Notes under the pieces: generated by a model
The model's input: the letters and a program-made list of their open reading frames with translations, nothing else
Told to the model about the DNA's origin: nothing
The model's database searches: none
Position numbers and translations under genes: made by a program
Origin: Streptomyces sp. 11x1
GTDB lineage: Bacteria; Actinomycetota; Actinomycetes; Streptomycetales; Streptomycetaceae
Direction of reading: 5' to 3'
NCBI RefSeq assembly: GCF_032598905.1
Contig: NZ_CP122458.1
Span: forward strand, 7,031,001 to 7,095,000
Length of the DNA: 64,000 nt
In this document: positions 41,176 to 49,651 of the stretch, piece after piece
Position numbering within the stretch: position 1 is the stretch's first letter
Layout of the letters: every line of letters starts with the position of its first letter

Positions 41176-42804
41176 CTAGACCCACTTGGCCTGGAGCAGA
41201 TTGATCCCCGGATACGGCTGTGCCCTTATCCCCGACAGCCGCTTCGGGTTCCATGCGGTCATCAGCTCGTTGTGCACCACCGGGTAGAGCACGGCCTGTT
41301 CGGCGACGACGTCGATGCAGTCCTGGACCATCGTCCTCTTGCGGTCGGCGTCCGCTTCCCGCGTCGCCCGGTCCATGTCCCTGAAGAGCGCCTCGGCCAC
41401 CGGGTCGTCGGCCCACCGCGCGTACCGCATCCACAGGTTCTGGGGGCCGTAGTTGTATCGCATGATCAGATCCGCGTCGAGCCCGAACTGGTTGGGGTTC
41501 GAGGCGGCGGCGACCACCTGGTAGTCCTGCTTCTGGTCCATCTTCGTGAAGACGGCGGTGGTCTCCTGCGGCGAGAGCGTCGTCTCGACCCCGATCGCGT
41601 CCCAGGACGCCTTGATCGTCGGCAGACAGTCCAGGATCCAGCTGACGTTCACCGCCAGGATCTCGACCCGCAGCCCCTTCACCCCGGCCTTCGCCAGCAG
41701 GGCCTTCGCCTTGTCGGGGTCGTACGTGTACACGCTCTTGGCCGGCCGGTAACTCGGGTTCCCCTCATCGAGGAACGAACTCGCCGGCTTCCCGTGCCCC
41801 TTGAGCGCCACCTCGATCATCTTGTCGCGGTCGATCGCGTGGTGCAGTGCCTGCCGCACCCGGACGTCGTCGAAGGGCTCGCGCCGGGTGTTGAACATCA
41901 GGAAGAGGTTGTTCATCCCGGAGCCGCCCTGGACGGACATGCCGCCCTTCTCCAGCTGCCCGATGTTGGCGTAGGGGATGTTGTCGGCGATCTGCGCGCC
42001 CGCGCTCGCCCCGGAGATCTTCGCCACGCGCGGGGCGGCGTCCACGATGGTCAGCCAGTTCATCTTCTTGAAGGCGGCCGGGCGGGGCCCGTTGTAGTCG
42101 GCGTACGCCTCGAAGGTGGTGTTGGACTTCGGGTGGTGCGCGGTCTGCCGGTACGGCCCCGAACCGATCGCCTTGCCCTTGATGGCCTCCTCCCAGGCAC
42201 CCGGCCGGGAGAAGACGTGCTTCGGCATGATCTTCGCCAGCGTCAGCCGCGCGATGCCGTCCGGGAACGGGAACCTGAGCACGAGCTCGACCGTCCGCGC
42301 GTCGATCTTCCTGACCTCCTTCAGCCAGCTCGCGAAGAAGCCCTTGGCGAGGGTCTGGGTGCCCGGGTCGAGGATGCGCTCGTACACGAAGACGACGTCG
42401 TCGGCGGTGACCGGCCGGCCGTCGTGGAAGGTGGCGCCGGGCCGCAGCTCGAAGGTCCAGGACGTGCCGTCGACGTCGCCCGGTACGGCCGTCGCGAGCG
42501 CCGCGTACGGCTCGCGCGAGATGGGGTCGGTGTCGAGGAGGCCCTCGTAGATGTGGTTGTTGGCGGCCATGCAGAAGGCGGACGCGGTCTGGGTCGGGTC
42601 CCAGCTGCCGTCGTTGCCGTAGCCGATGACGGCCGTCAGCGTGCCGTTCCCGCCGCCTCGGTCACCGGTGTCGTTGGTGGACTCCGGGCCCGCCGAACAG
42701 GCGGCCAGCGACGAGGAGACGGCGGCGGCCGCGCCCAGCGCGCCGGAGTACTTCAGGAGCGACCGGCGGCTCGGCGCCGGGGCGTCACGGATCACGTCGC
42801 GCAC
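41176..42804 (-). CDS. Tat-exported SBP family 5 solute-binding lipoprotein
   Basis: A 542-residue substrate-binding protein of the peptide/nickel family. The N terminus has a twin-arginine motif and lipobox: SRRSLLKYSG, hydrophobic ALGAAAAVSSS, LAAC with the lipidated cysteine at about residue 36. The mature domain has NHIYEGLLDTDPISREPY, GATFHDGRPVTADDVVFVYERI and FDDVRVRQALHHAIDRDKMIE. GTG 42804 with GGAGGAA upstream is chosen over longer frames. First gene of the importer operon, divergent from a FadR/GntR regulator. Confidence 0.92.
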   Translation of the reverse strand: MRDVIRDAPAPSRRSLLKYSGALGAAAAVSSSLAACSAGPESTNDTGDRGGGNGTLTAVIGYGNDGSWDPTQTASAFCMAANNHIYEGLLDTDPISREPYAALATAVPGDVDGTSWTFELRPGATFHDGRPVTADDVVFVYERILDPGTQTLAKGFFASWLKEVRKIDARTVELVLRFPFPDGIARLTLAKIMPKHVFSRPGAWEEAIKGKAIGSGPYRQTAHHPKSNTTFEAYADYNGPRPAAFKKMNWLTIVDAAPRVAKISGASAGAQIADNIPYANIGQLEKGGMSVQGGSGMNNLFLMFNTRREPFDDVRVRQALHHAIDRDKMIEVALKGHGKPASSFLDEGNPSYRPAKSVYTYDPDKAKALLAKAGVKGLRVEILAVNVSWILDCLPTIKASWDAIGVETTLSPQETTAVFTKMDQKQDYQVVAAASNPNQFGLDADLIMRYNYGPQNLWMRYARWADDPVAEALFRDMDRATREADADRKRTMVQDCIDVVAEQAVLYPVVHNELMTAWNPKRLSGIRAQPYPGINLLQAKWV

Positions 42805-43069
42805 GGTTCCTCCAGGGAGGGAGAGGAGATACGACGTCCTACGTCCTGCAGGGAGCAGCGTGACCTTAGGAGCGCCCGTGGGGGCGGTCAAGAGATCGCA
42901 CACGAATGGCGTACGTGCCAGAGGTGCGACCAATGACGGATCAACGCCGGTGTGACATAACGACAGTTGAGGGTCCGTTAGGAGAGGGTTTCCCGGGGTG
43001 ATCACGGGACGTTAACCTGGCGTTCCCCTGGCCCTTTCGCGTGGTTCCCGTCCGGAGGTGGGACGTCGG

Positions 43070-43828
43070 ATGTCCGGTGAGCGTACGATGCGGCGCATGT
43101 CTCAGGAGAGCGGGAGCAGGCGCCGGCCCGAGCGGCGGGTGGGCAGCCAGATCCAGCGCGAGGTCGTGCAGCTGATCCTCGACCGCGGGCTCCGGGCGGG
43201 CGCGCCCCTGCCCACCGAGACGGAGCTGATGGAGGACCTCGGCGTCAGCCGCAACTCCGTCCGCGAGGCCCTCAAGGCCCTCCAGGCTCTCGACATAGTC
43301 GACATCCGGCACGGCTACGGCACCTATGTCGGCGAGGCCTCCCTCACTCCCCTCGTCGACGGCCTGACCTTCCGCACCCTGGCCCGGCCCGACGGCGACA
43401 CCGCCGCCCTGGCCGAGATCCTCCAGGTCCGCGAGGTGCTGGAGGACGGTCTCGTGCGACGGGTCGCGGGCACCCTCACGGACGACGAACTGGACGCGCT
43501 CGCGGCCGTCGTCGACCGGATGGAGGCGGCCGGGCAGGCGGGCGAACCCGTCGCCGAACTCGACCGCGACTTCCACGAACTCCTCTACGCCTCCCTCGGC
43601 AACGCGCTCATCCCGCAGCTCCTCGGCGCCTTCTGGACCGTCTTCCTGCGGGTCGCGGGCGCCCGCGGCTGGACCGACGACCCCACCCCCGAGCTGACGG
43701 TCCGCCGCCACCGGGACATCGTGGCCGCCCTGCGCGCCCGCGATGTCGAGGGCGCCCAGCGGGCGATGTCCGACCACTTCAGAGGCATCGAGGCGAGGGC
43801 GGCGCAGGCCTCGCGGGGGGTGGGCTAG
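43070..43828 (+). CDS. FadR-type GntR family transcriptional regulator
   Basis: A 252-residue regulator with an N-terminal winged HTH (REVVQLILDRGLRAGAPLPTE, LGVSRNSVREALKALQALDIVDIRHGYGTYV) and a C-terminal all-helical FCD domain with the metal-type residues in LDRDFHELLYASLGN, RHRDIVAALRARD and SDHFRG. It is divergent from the importer-lyase operon and the natural candidate to regulate it, responding to a small carboxylate. ATG 43070 is favoured by GGAGGTG at 43054-43060; in-frame ATGs at 43088 and 43097 are alternatives. Confidence 0.9.
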   Translation: MSGERTMRRMSQESGSRRRPERRVGSQIQREVVQLILDRGLRAGAPLPTETELMEDLGVSRNSVREALKALQALDIVDIRHGYGTYVGEASLTPLVDGLTFRTLARPDGDTAALAEILQVREVLEDGLVRRVAGTLTDDELDALAAVVDRMEAAGQAGEPVAELDRDFHELLYASLGNALIPQLLGAFWTVFLRVAGARGWTDDPTPELTVRRHRDIVAALRARDVEGAQRAMSDHFRGIEARAAQASRGVG

Positions 43829-43831
43829 GCC

Positions 43832-44272
43832 ATGGGGGAGAACCCGGCCGAGCCGTGGGACCCCGCCGACGCCGGTGTGCTGCGGCTGCCCTCCGGGCGG
43901 CTGGTGCGCGGCCGGGGGCTGCGCCGGCCGCTGCCCGACGGCACGGTCCCCACCTACGCCGTGTACCTCCTCGGCAAGGAGCCGCCCGAAGTCCCCTGGG
44001 AGTCCCGCTGGTTGCGCTGGCCCGACTTCCGGCTGCCCGGCGACCGGGCGGAGGCGGACCGGGTGCTGCGGGACGCCTGGGAACGGGCCGCCGTCGACCG
44101 GGTCGAGCTCGCGTGCGGTGGCGGCAAGGGCCGCACGGGTACGGCGCTGGCCTGTCTCGCCGTTCTCGACGGCGTCCCGCCCGAGGAGGCCGTGGCGTAC
44201 GTGCGCCGGCACTACGACCGGCACGCGGTGGAGACGCCGTGGCAGCGGAGGTATGTGCGGAGATTCGGCTGA
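43832..44272 (+). CDS. Protein-tyrosine-phosphatase-like protein
   Basis: A 146-residue protein with a phosphatase P-loop in the form CGGGKGRTGTALA (Cx5R-T) and a following helix LAVLDGVPPEEAVAYVRRHYD. The usual His before the Cys is replaced by Ala (ACGGGKGRT). The upstream part (WPDFRLPGD) may provide the general acid aspartate. It starts three bases after the GntR gene, so it is cotranscribed with it. Physiological target unknown. Confidence 0.75.
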   Translation: MGENPAEPWDPADAGVLRLPSGRLVRGRGLRRPLPDGTVPTYAVYLLGKEPPEVPWESRWLRWPDFRLPGDRAEADRVLRDAWERAAVDRVELACGGGKGRTGTALACLAVLDGVPPEEAVAYVRRHYDRHAVETPWQRRYVRRFG

Positions 44273-44390
44273 GCGTCGGGAGGCCCGGGAGGAGGGGCCG
44301 GAGCGGGCAAATCGTTTCCTCATGATCCTTTCCGGATATTCGGCAGGTAATCCGAGGAAAGCGGTCCATGAGGGAGGTCAGGGCGGCACC

Positions 44391-44450
44391 ATGAGGCAGG
44401 AGATCACTCTGCTGATCCGGCCCGAACACGCCCGTCGAACTCACCTCTGA
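44391..44450 (+). CDS. Possible 19-residue upstream peptide
   Basis: ATG 44391 to TGA 44448-44450 encodes MRQEITLLIRPEHARRTHL. GGAGGT at 44373-44378 is 12 bases before the ATG. It ends eight bases before the GTG of the next gene and could be a leader peptide; codon bias in so short a frame is uninformative, so support is weak. Confidence 0.25.
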   Translation: MRQEITLLIRPEHARRTHL

Positions 44451-44458
44451 GGCCGTCA

Positions 44459-45124
44459 GTGACGACACCACCTTCTCCGCCCACGCCCCCCGCCCCGTCC
44501 GACTCCCGATGGCACACCGTCGGGATCATCGTCGCGGCCGTCATCACCGCGGCGGCTACCGTCACGGCGGGACTGATGGGCGCCGATTCCGAGAAGACCG
44601 AGTCCGAGGCCGGGCGATCCGTCCAGGCGACGGCGCCGGTGGAGTCGCCCACCCCGGCCGCCGACCCCACACCCACCCCCTCCGTGATATCCACCCCGCC
44701 CTCGACACCACCTTCGACCCCGCCCCCCACGCCCACCCCCACGCAGCCCACCGTCCAGGCGGAGCGTCCGGCACCGGAGTGGGCCGGAACCTGGGTGGGG
44801 ACCGCCACGGAGTCCAACAGCGACTCGACCGACTCCTACCGCGTGCGGCTGGAGCTGACCGGGGGCGCCGTCAGCGGGGACATCGGCGAGGTCCACTACG
44901 AGATGCGGGACTCCCGGTGCCAGGGCGACCTGACCCTGCTGGCGGTGGACCCGGTCAGCGAGGCCCTCTCCCTCGGCGAGTACATCCGGACCGGCAACTG
45001 TGTGAAGGGCGGGCGGATCACCCTCACCCCGCTGTCGGACGGCACGCTGGACTTCGCCTACACGGGCGCCAAGGTCGACGGCTCCGAGCAGTCGGTGAAC
45101 GCCGTTCTGGCGAAGGTCCGTTGA
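44459..45124 (+). CDS. Membrane-anchored protein with Pro/Thr-rich linker and extracytoplasmic domain
   Basis: A 221-residue protein: a short Pro-rich cytoplasmic N terminus, one membrane helix (VGIIVAAVITAAATVTAGLMG, about residues 21-41), a Thr/Pro linker (TPTPSVISTPPSTPPSTPPP) and a C-terminal domain of about 110 residues with EWAGTWVGTATES, RVRLELTGG, GEIGEV-like strands, CQGDLTL and GNCVKGGRITLTPLSDGTLDFAY. The last domain resembles extracellular modules at the C terminus of Streptomyces serine/threonine kinases; here no kinase is attached. Two cysteines may form a disulfide. GTG 44459 is the first credible start. Function unknown. Confidence 0.75.
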   Translation: MTTPPSPPTPPAPSDSRWHTVGIIVAAVITAAATVTAGLMGADSEKTESEAGRSVQATAPVESPTPAADPTPTPSVISTPPSTPPSTPPPTPTPTQPTVQAERPAPEWAGTWVGTATESNSDSTDSYRVRLELTGGAVSGDIGEVHYEMRDSRCQGDLTLLAVDPVSEALSLGEYIRTGNCVKGGRITLTPLSDGTLDFAYTGAKVDGSEQSVNAVLAKVR

Positions 45125-45140
45125 GGACGGCGGCCCCTCC

Positions 45141-45266
45141 TCCCCGCCACCCCTGCCCGCCCCATCCGCAGGGTGCTGCCCCTGGCCCCGCTACGGGGTT
45201 CGCCGCCGAGGCGACAACGGGGGCGGGGTGCAGCCCTCGGGGATGGGACGGGTAGGGGCGGCGGGG
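45141..45266. repeat. Second copy of the long inverted repeat, diverged
   Basis: Left arm 45141-45184 and right arm 45223-45266 are imperfect inverted copies, and the right arm (GGACGGGTAGGGGCGGCGGGGA region) matches the outer arm of the element at 12421-12472. It lies between convergent genes and should terminate both. Confidence 0.75.
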
Positions 45267-45292
45267 ACGGAAGCACCCCGGGCCCGGTCCGG

Positions 45293-45949
45293 CTAGGGGC
45301 CGGTGCTCGCGGGCCCGTACAGCGCGTTCGGCGCGCCCGTCATCAGCGCCCAGTACCTGTCCCCGTACGACCAGTGCCACCACTCGGTGGGGTAGTTGAC
45401 CAGCCCGGCCGTGGTGAGCGCCGCCGAGAGGGTGCGCCGGTTGCGGCGGGCCGTGTCGGAGATGTTGGGCGCGTCGGTGTAGCAGGCGTCGTCGCTCTCC
45501 TCGGGGCTGGCGTCCAGGCGTGTGCCCATGTCGAGTTCCTCCCCGGCGGCCGTGCACAGGGTGAGGTCGACCGCGGCGCCGGCGACATGCGGCCCGATCT
45601 CCGGCGGGGAGAGCGAACGGCTGGTCTGGACGTGGAGGAACTCCTCCGTCCAGTCGGGGTTGGCCTGCCGCAGTTCGGCGGCGTACCGCTCGAAGTAATG
45701 AATCTGCAGGGCCAGCGGCCGGTACCCCTCGGTGACCAGCAGCCGCAGCCCGTCGGGCAGCAGCCGGGCGGCCCGTGCGAGACGCCAGGCGACGCCCTCA
45801 CGGAGGTGCGCGTACGCCCCCTCGGGGTCGGCCTGACGGGAGTCGACCACCACGAAGGGCAGCTCCCTCAGATCGACGAGGGGCTCACCGCACTCCTGGA
45901 CCGGGACACCGGCGACCTCGGGGTCGCTCATGAGGATGATCGAAGGCAT
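45293..45949 (-). CDS. M15 D-Ala-D-Ala dipeptidase (VanX/DdpX type)
   Basis: A 218-residue M15D peptidase. Key residues are the arginine in VTEGYRPL, the zinc motif GPHVAGAAVDLTL (HxxxxxxD pattern), DMGTRLDASPEESDD and the C-terminal EWWHW with catalytic glutamate and third zinc ligand. Such enzymes hydrolyse D-Ala-D-Ala; no signal peptide, so cytoplasmic. There is no vanH or vanA ligase beside it, so a peptidoglycan-recycling or defence role is possible, but glycopeptide resistance cannot be claimed. ATG 45949 is used; an internal ATG at 45931 is an alternative. Confidence 0.88.
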   Translation of the reverse strand: MPSIILMSDPEVAGVPVQECGEPLVDLRELPFVVVDSRQADPEGAYAHLREGVAWRLARAARLLPDGLRLLVTEGYRPLALQIHYFERYAAELRQANPDWTEEFLHVQTSRSLSPPEIGPHVAGAAVDLTLCTAAGEELDMGTRLDASPEESDDACYTDAPNISDTARRNRRTLSAALTTAGLVNYPTEWWHWSYGDRYWALMTGAPNALYGPASTGP

Positions 45950-46001
45950 GCGTCGTCTTCCACCGGGCGGGAGCTGTGCTGCGTCGGGGTGTGTGGCAGC
46001 A

Positions 46002-46042
46002 CCCCGGGGAGGGACTTGATCCCCTGATGTCCCTCCCCGGGG
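46002..46042. promoter_or_regulatory. 14-base perfect hairpin in the dipeptidase leader region
   Basis: CCCCGGGGAGGGAC (46002-46015) pairs with GTCCCTCCCCGGGG (46029-46042), loop 13 bases, 53 bases upstream of the dipeptidase start. It could act as attenuator, operator or a terminator of upstream transcription. Confidence 0.5.
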
Positions 46043-46168
46043 GCTTCCCCCCTTGAGTGGTGGTTCGTGGCCTGGCTCCGGGCGTCCCCCCAGCCCGTCC
46101 TGCTCGTGCGATTCCACTGTTGTCACGTTCCCACCGGTCCGTCCCCTGTGCGCTCCGGTGGGCCGACC

Positions 46169-46216
46169 GGCCGGGCGGTGGTCGCCCGGCCGATCCGTTG
46201 TTCCCCCGAGAACAAC
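46169..46216 (-). terminator. Tandem hairpins after the SARP gene
   Basis: GGCCGGGCG/CGCCCGGCC (46169-46177, 46183-46191) and GTTGTTC/GAACAAC (46197-46203, 46210-46216) follow the SARP stop on the minus strand. The second could equally be an operator. Confidence 0.5.
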
Positions 46217-46327
46217 GAGAATGGCGGACTCCGCTGGAAGTTCTCTGCAAGTCCGCCGCAAGCGGGTTTCGGCCTGCCCGACCGTCCGGAACGCGCCTGC
46301 GTCACCCGGCTCACGCGCCCGGGGAGA

Positions 46328-49300
46328 TCACACCCACGGCCACGGCTCGTTCCGTTCGCGGGCCTCGCAGGCGTTGAACACCGCCATGGCCTCGGCCCGC
46401 AGCTCCTCCGCGCCGGCCTGGTCCCCGAGCGCGGCCCGGACCACCGACAGATTGCGCAGGGCGCGGGCCCGGGGCAGCGGCAGGGCGAGGACGCCCCAGA
46501 GCGCGGCGGAGGCCGTCAGCAGCCCCTCCGCGTCCGTCAGCCGCCCGTCGGCCAGCGCGCACTCGCCGAGCGTGCGCAGCGTCAGGGCCTCGCCGAAGCG
46601 GTCCTCGTGGGTCCGGCAGACCTCCAGGATCTCGTGCAGCTCCGTCTCCGCCTCCCGCACGTGCCCGAGCCTCAGCCGCGCCTTGGCCCGGGCCCGCAGC
46701 GCGTACGCCGCCATGTGCGGGTCGCCGAGGTCGCGCAGGATCTCCAGCGCCTGCTCCGCCACGCGCGCGGCCTCCTCGTACGCGTCGAGCGAGCGGTGCA
46801 CCAGGCTGAGCGTGCGCAGCGCCAGCGCCTCGCCGCGTCGGCTGCCGAGCCGCCGATAGGCCCGCAGCGACTCGTCGAGCAGCGGGAACGCGCCCTTCTG
46901 GTCGCCCAGTTCGAGGCGTACGGAACCGCCGTACCGGCAGGCGACCCCGACGCCCGTGTCGTCGCCGACCCGGCGGAAGCCCTCGGCGGCGTCGGTCAAC
47001 GCCCGTTCCGCGTCCCGGAGTTCGCCGACCTCGCGGCAGGCGCTGCCGAGGCCGGCGAGGGCGGCGGAGCGGCCGCGGACGTCGCCCAGTTCGGTGCAGA
47101 TGCGCTCGGCGGTGCGGAAGTACTCCTGGGACTCGGCGATGCGGTCCTGCTCGTAGCGGAGCTGTCCGAGGCCGATGATCAGCAGGGCCTCGCCCGAGCG
47201 GTCCTCGGCCCGGCGTGCCGCGGCGAGGGCGGCGTCGTGGCTGCGCCACCAGGCGTCGAAGCGGTTCTTGATGGCGAACGAGGAGGAGCACAGGGCCGCT
47301 GCCGCTTCGCAGGCGAGGGCGTGCAGGCCCATCGCTGCCGCGCGTTCCACCGCGGCGGTGAGGGTGTCGGCCTCGGCGTCGAACCAGGCGAAGGGGTCTT
47401 CGAGGGCTCGGCGGGTGGTTCGTGCGCCTACTGGGGTGGGGGGGTCTGCTGTGTCGCGGCTTTCGGCCGTGTGTGGTTGCTCGCGCAGTTCCCCGCGCCC
47501 CTTAGGGGTGAGCCTCTGTCTCAGAGTCACCGCGCCTGATGGGGACTGCTCCGTCACCCGGTCCATCAGCCACAGGCCGGCCGACAGCGCCCTGCCCACC
47601 GCCGCCGTGCGGTCGTCGGACGGGTCCTCGGCCTCAGCGCGTTCGGCGGCGTAGACGCGGACCAGGTCGTGCAGGCGGTAGCGGGGCTGGCCGATCTGGT
47701 CGGTGCCCGGGCAGGTGATCAGCTGGGCGTCCAGGAGTCGTTCGAGGACCTCCTCCGCCCCGTCCTCGGTCATGCCGGAGAGCGCGGCGACCGCCCACAC
47801 GGCCACGTCGGCCGAACCGAGCGTGGCGACACGGCGCAGGACGCGGCGGGCGCACTCGTCGAGCGCCTGGTAGCTGAGGCCGAGCCCGGCCCGGACCTCC
47901 AGGTCGCCCACGGACAGCTCGTCCAGGCGGCGGTGTTCGTCGGCGAGCCGCTCGGCGAGGACGCTGGGCGTCCAGTGCCGCCGGGTCGCGAGGCGGGCGC
48001 CGGCGATCCGCAGGGCCAGCGGCAGCCCGCCGCACAGCTCGACGATCCGGCGGGCCGCGGCCTGTTCGCTCGGGTCGTCCGGCGTGCGTTCCGGGCCGGT
48101 GACCCTGGTGAGCAGTTCGAGTCCGCGGGCGTCGTCCAGGACGTCCAGGTCGGTGCGGCGCGCCCCGACGAGCCCGCCGAGCCGGGCCCGTGAGGTCACC
48201 AGGACCCCGCAGCTGGCGCTGCCCGGCAGCAGGGGCCGTACCTGGGCCTCGCCGTTCGCGTCGTCGAGGACCAGCAGGATCCGGCGTCCGGCGACCAGAC
48301 TGCGGAACAGGTCGCCGCGTTCGGCCGTGTCCTCCGGCGGGTCGGCGCCGAGCGCCCGCAACAGCCGGCCCAGAACCTCGGCGGGCGGCACGGGCTCGCT
48401 GAAGCCGTGCAGTTCGGCGTAGAGCTGCCCGTCGGGGTACGCACCGGCGACCCGGTGCGCGGCCTGCACGGCGAGCGTGGACTTGCCGACCCCGGCGGCC
48501 CCCGAGACCACGACGACGGGCATCGCCTCCCGGGCGGCGGTCAGCCCCTCGACGACCCGGGCCAGCTCCTCCTGCCGACCGGTGAAGTCGCCGATGGCGG
48601 GCGGCAGGAGCGACACCGCCCGGGGCGGGGCCGTGCCGACGGGCCCCGGAGCCGCGGGCGCCGCCGTCGCGGCGAGCAGGGTTGGGTCGGCCCGCAGGAT
48701 GGCCTCGTACAGGCGGTTCAGCTCCGGGCCCGGGTCGAGGCCCAGCTCCTCGGCGAGCACGGTCCGGCCCTCCGCGTAGACGGCCAGCGCGTCGGCCTGC
48801 CGGCCGAGCCGGTAGAGGCCCAGCATCAGCTGCCCGCGCAGCCGTTCCCGGGCCGGATGCGCGCCGACCAGCGCGGTCAGTTCGGTGACCAGTTCCGCCT
48901 CGTGCCCGCCGGTCTCCAGCTCGGCGGCGATCCGTTCCTCCAGGGCCGCCTGCCGGGCCTCCTCCAACCGCCCGGCCTCACCCCGCAGCGCCTCCCCGAC
49001 CCCGCCGAGCGCCGGGCCCCGCCACAGCTCCAGCGCCTGGCGCAGCAGCCGCGCGGCCTCCGTGGGGTCGCCCTCGGCGGCGGCCCGCCGCCCGTCGGCG
49101 GTGCGGGCCTCGAACTCCGCCAGATCGACCCGGCCGACGCCGGGCCGCATCACGTATCCCGGCGGCCGGGTCTCGATCGCCTCCGCCGCCTGAGGGGGCA
49201 GCGCCCGGCGCAGGGCCGACACGTACGTCTGCACCAGCGCCCGTGCCGTGTCCGGGGGGTCGTCCCCCCAGACCACGTCCACGAGCGCGTCGGCGGGCAC

Positions 49301-49423
49301 CACCTGTCCGGCCCGCAGCAGCAGCACGGCCAGCAGCGCGCGCGGTTTCGGGCCGCCCAGCCGCAGGGGTCTGTCACCGTGCCATGCCTCTACCGGGCCG
49401 AGCAGTCGGAATTCCAGCTCCAC
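46328..49423 (-). CDS. AfsR/SARP family regulator (BTAD, NB-ARC, TPR)
   Basis: A 1031-residue regulator in AfsR order: winged-helix OmpR-like DNA-binding domain (residues 1-95, RLLGPVEAWHGDRPLRLGGPKPR and LVDVVWGDDPP), bacterial transcriptional activation domain (about 98-245, VDLAEFEARTADGRRAA), NB-ARC ATPase with Walker A SGAAGVGKSTLAVQ, kinase-2 RILLVLDDAN and GLPLALRIAG, then C-terminal tetratricopeptide repeats from about 690. Residues about 634-650 (LTPKGRGELREQPH) are a translated copy of the intergenic repeat. SARPs activate secondary-metabolite genes, but no biosynthetic cluster is visible here. Monocistronic. Confidence 0.93.
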   Translation of the reverse strand: MELEFRLLGPVEAWHGDRPLRLGGPKPRALLAVLLLRAGQVVPADALVDVVWGDDPPDTARALVQTYVSALRRALPPQAAEAIETRPPGYVMRPGVGRVDLAEFEARTADGRRAAAEGDPTEAARLLRQALELWRGPALGGVGEALRGEAGRLEEARQAALEERIAAELETGGHEAELVTELTALVGAHPARERLRGQLMLGLYRLGRQADALAVYAEGRTVLAEELGLDPGPELNRLYEAILRADPTLLAATAAPAAPGPVGTAPPRAVSLLPPAIGDFTGRQEELARVVEGLTAAREAMPVVVVSGAAGVGKSTLAVQAAHRVAGAYPDGQLYAELHGFSEPVPPAEVLGRLLRALGADPPEDTAERGDLFRSLVAGRRILLVLDDANGEAQVRPLLPGSASCGVLVTSRARLGGLVGARRTDLDVLDDARGLELLTRVTGPERTPDDPSEQAAARRIVELCGGLPLALRIAGARLATRRHWTPSVLAERLADEHRRLDELSVGDLEVRAGLGLSYQALDECARRVLRRVATLGSADVAVWAVAALSGMTEDGAEEVLERLLDAQLITCPGTDQIGQPRYRLHDLVRVYAAERAEAEDPSDDRTAAVGRALSAGLWLMDRVTEQSPSGAVTLRQRLTPKGRGELREQPHTAESRDTADPPTPVGARTTRRALEDPFAWFDAEADTLTAAVERAAAMGLHALACEAAAALCSSSFAIKNRFDAWWRSHDAALAAARRAEDRSGEALLIIGLGQLRYEQDRIAESQEYFRTAERICTELGDVRGRSAALAGLGSACREVGELRDAERALTDAAEGFRRVGDDTGVGVACRYGGSVRLELGDQKGAFPLLDESLRAYRRLGSRRGEALALRTLSLVHRSLDAYEEAARVAEQALEILRDLGDPHMAAYALRARAKARLRLGHVREAETELHEILEVCRTHEDRFGEALTLRTLGECALADGRLTDAEGLLTASAALWGVLALPLPRARALRNLSVVRAALGDQAGAEELRAEAMAVFNACEARERNEPWPWV
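47480..47508. repeat. Intergenic repeat core inside the SARP coding sequence
   Basis: TCGCGCAGTTCCCCGCGCCCCTTAGGGG, found elsewhere only between genes, is here in frame within the SARP gene between the NB-ARC and TPR regions; it is read on the minus strand as KGRGELRE. Confidence 0.92.
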
Positions 49424-49651
49424 GGGTCCCCATCTTCCGTGCTGTCGGACCGCCGGGACAGCGGTTGCTCACGCACCGTTCGACGCTCGTGTACGGCGAG
49501 TGGTTTCCCATGCCGCGTGATGCGCCGCGGAGTTGTCGGAAAACGGGGCCACCGAAGGGAATCTTAGGTGGACGACGCGGAGATTCCCCACGTGTGTGAG
49601 GACCACCTGTGACGATGCTGTGAGGACCGCCGGGCTACGAGGGCCGCCGGG

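Larger units (their letters stand above)
45950..46327. other. 378-base intergenic region with three hairpins
   Basis: It separates the VanX-type gene from the SARP regulator upstream on the same strand. Three inverted repeats are visible and listed separately; no coding sequence is credible. Confidence 0.6.

Noticed and set aside
46328..49423. SARP gene as marker of a biosynthetic gene cluster in the window
   Set aside because: Flanking genes are housekeeping (recO, uppS, dipeptidase, HD protein); no synthase, synthetase or tailoring enzymes are present.
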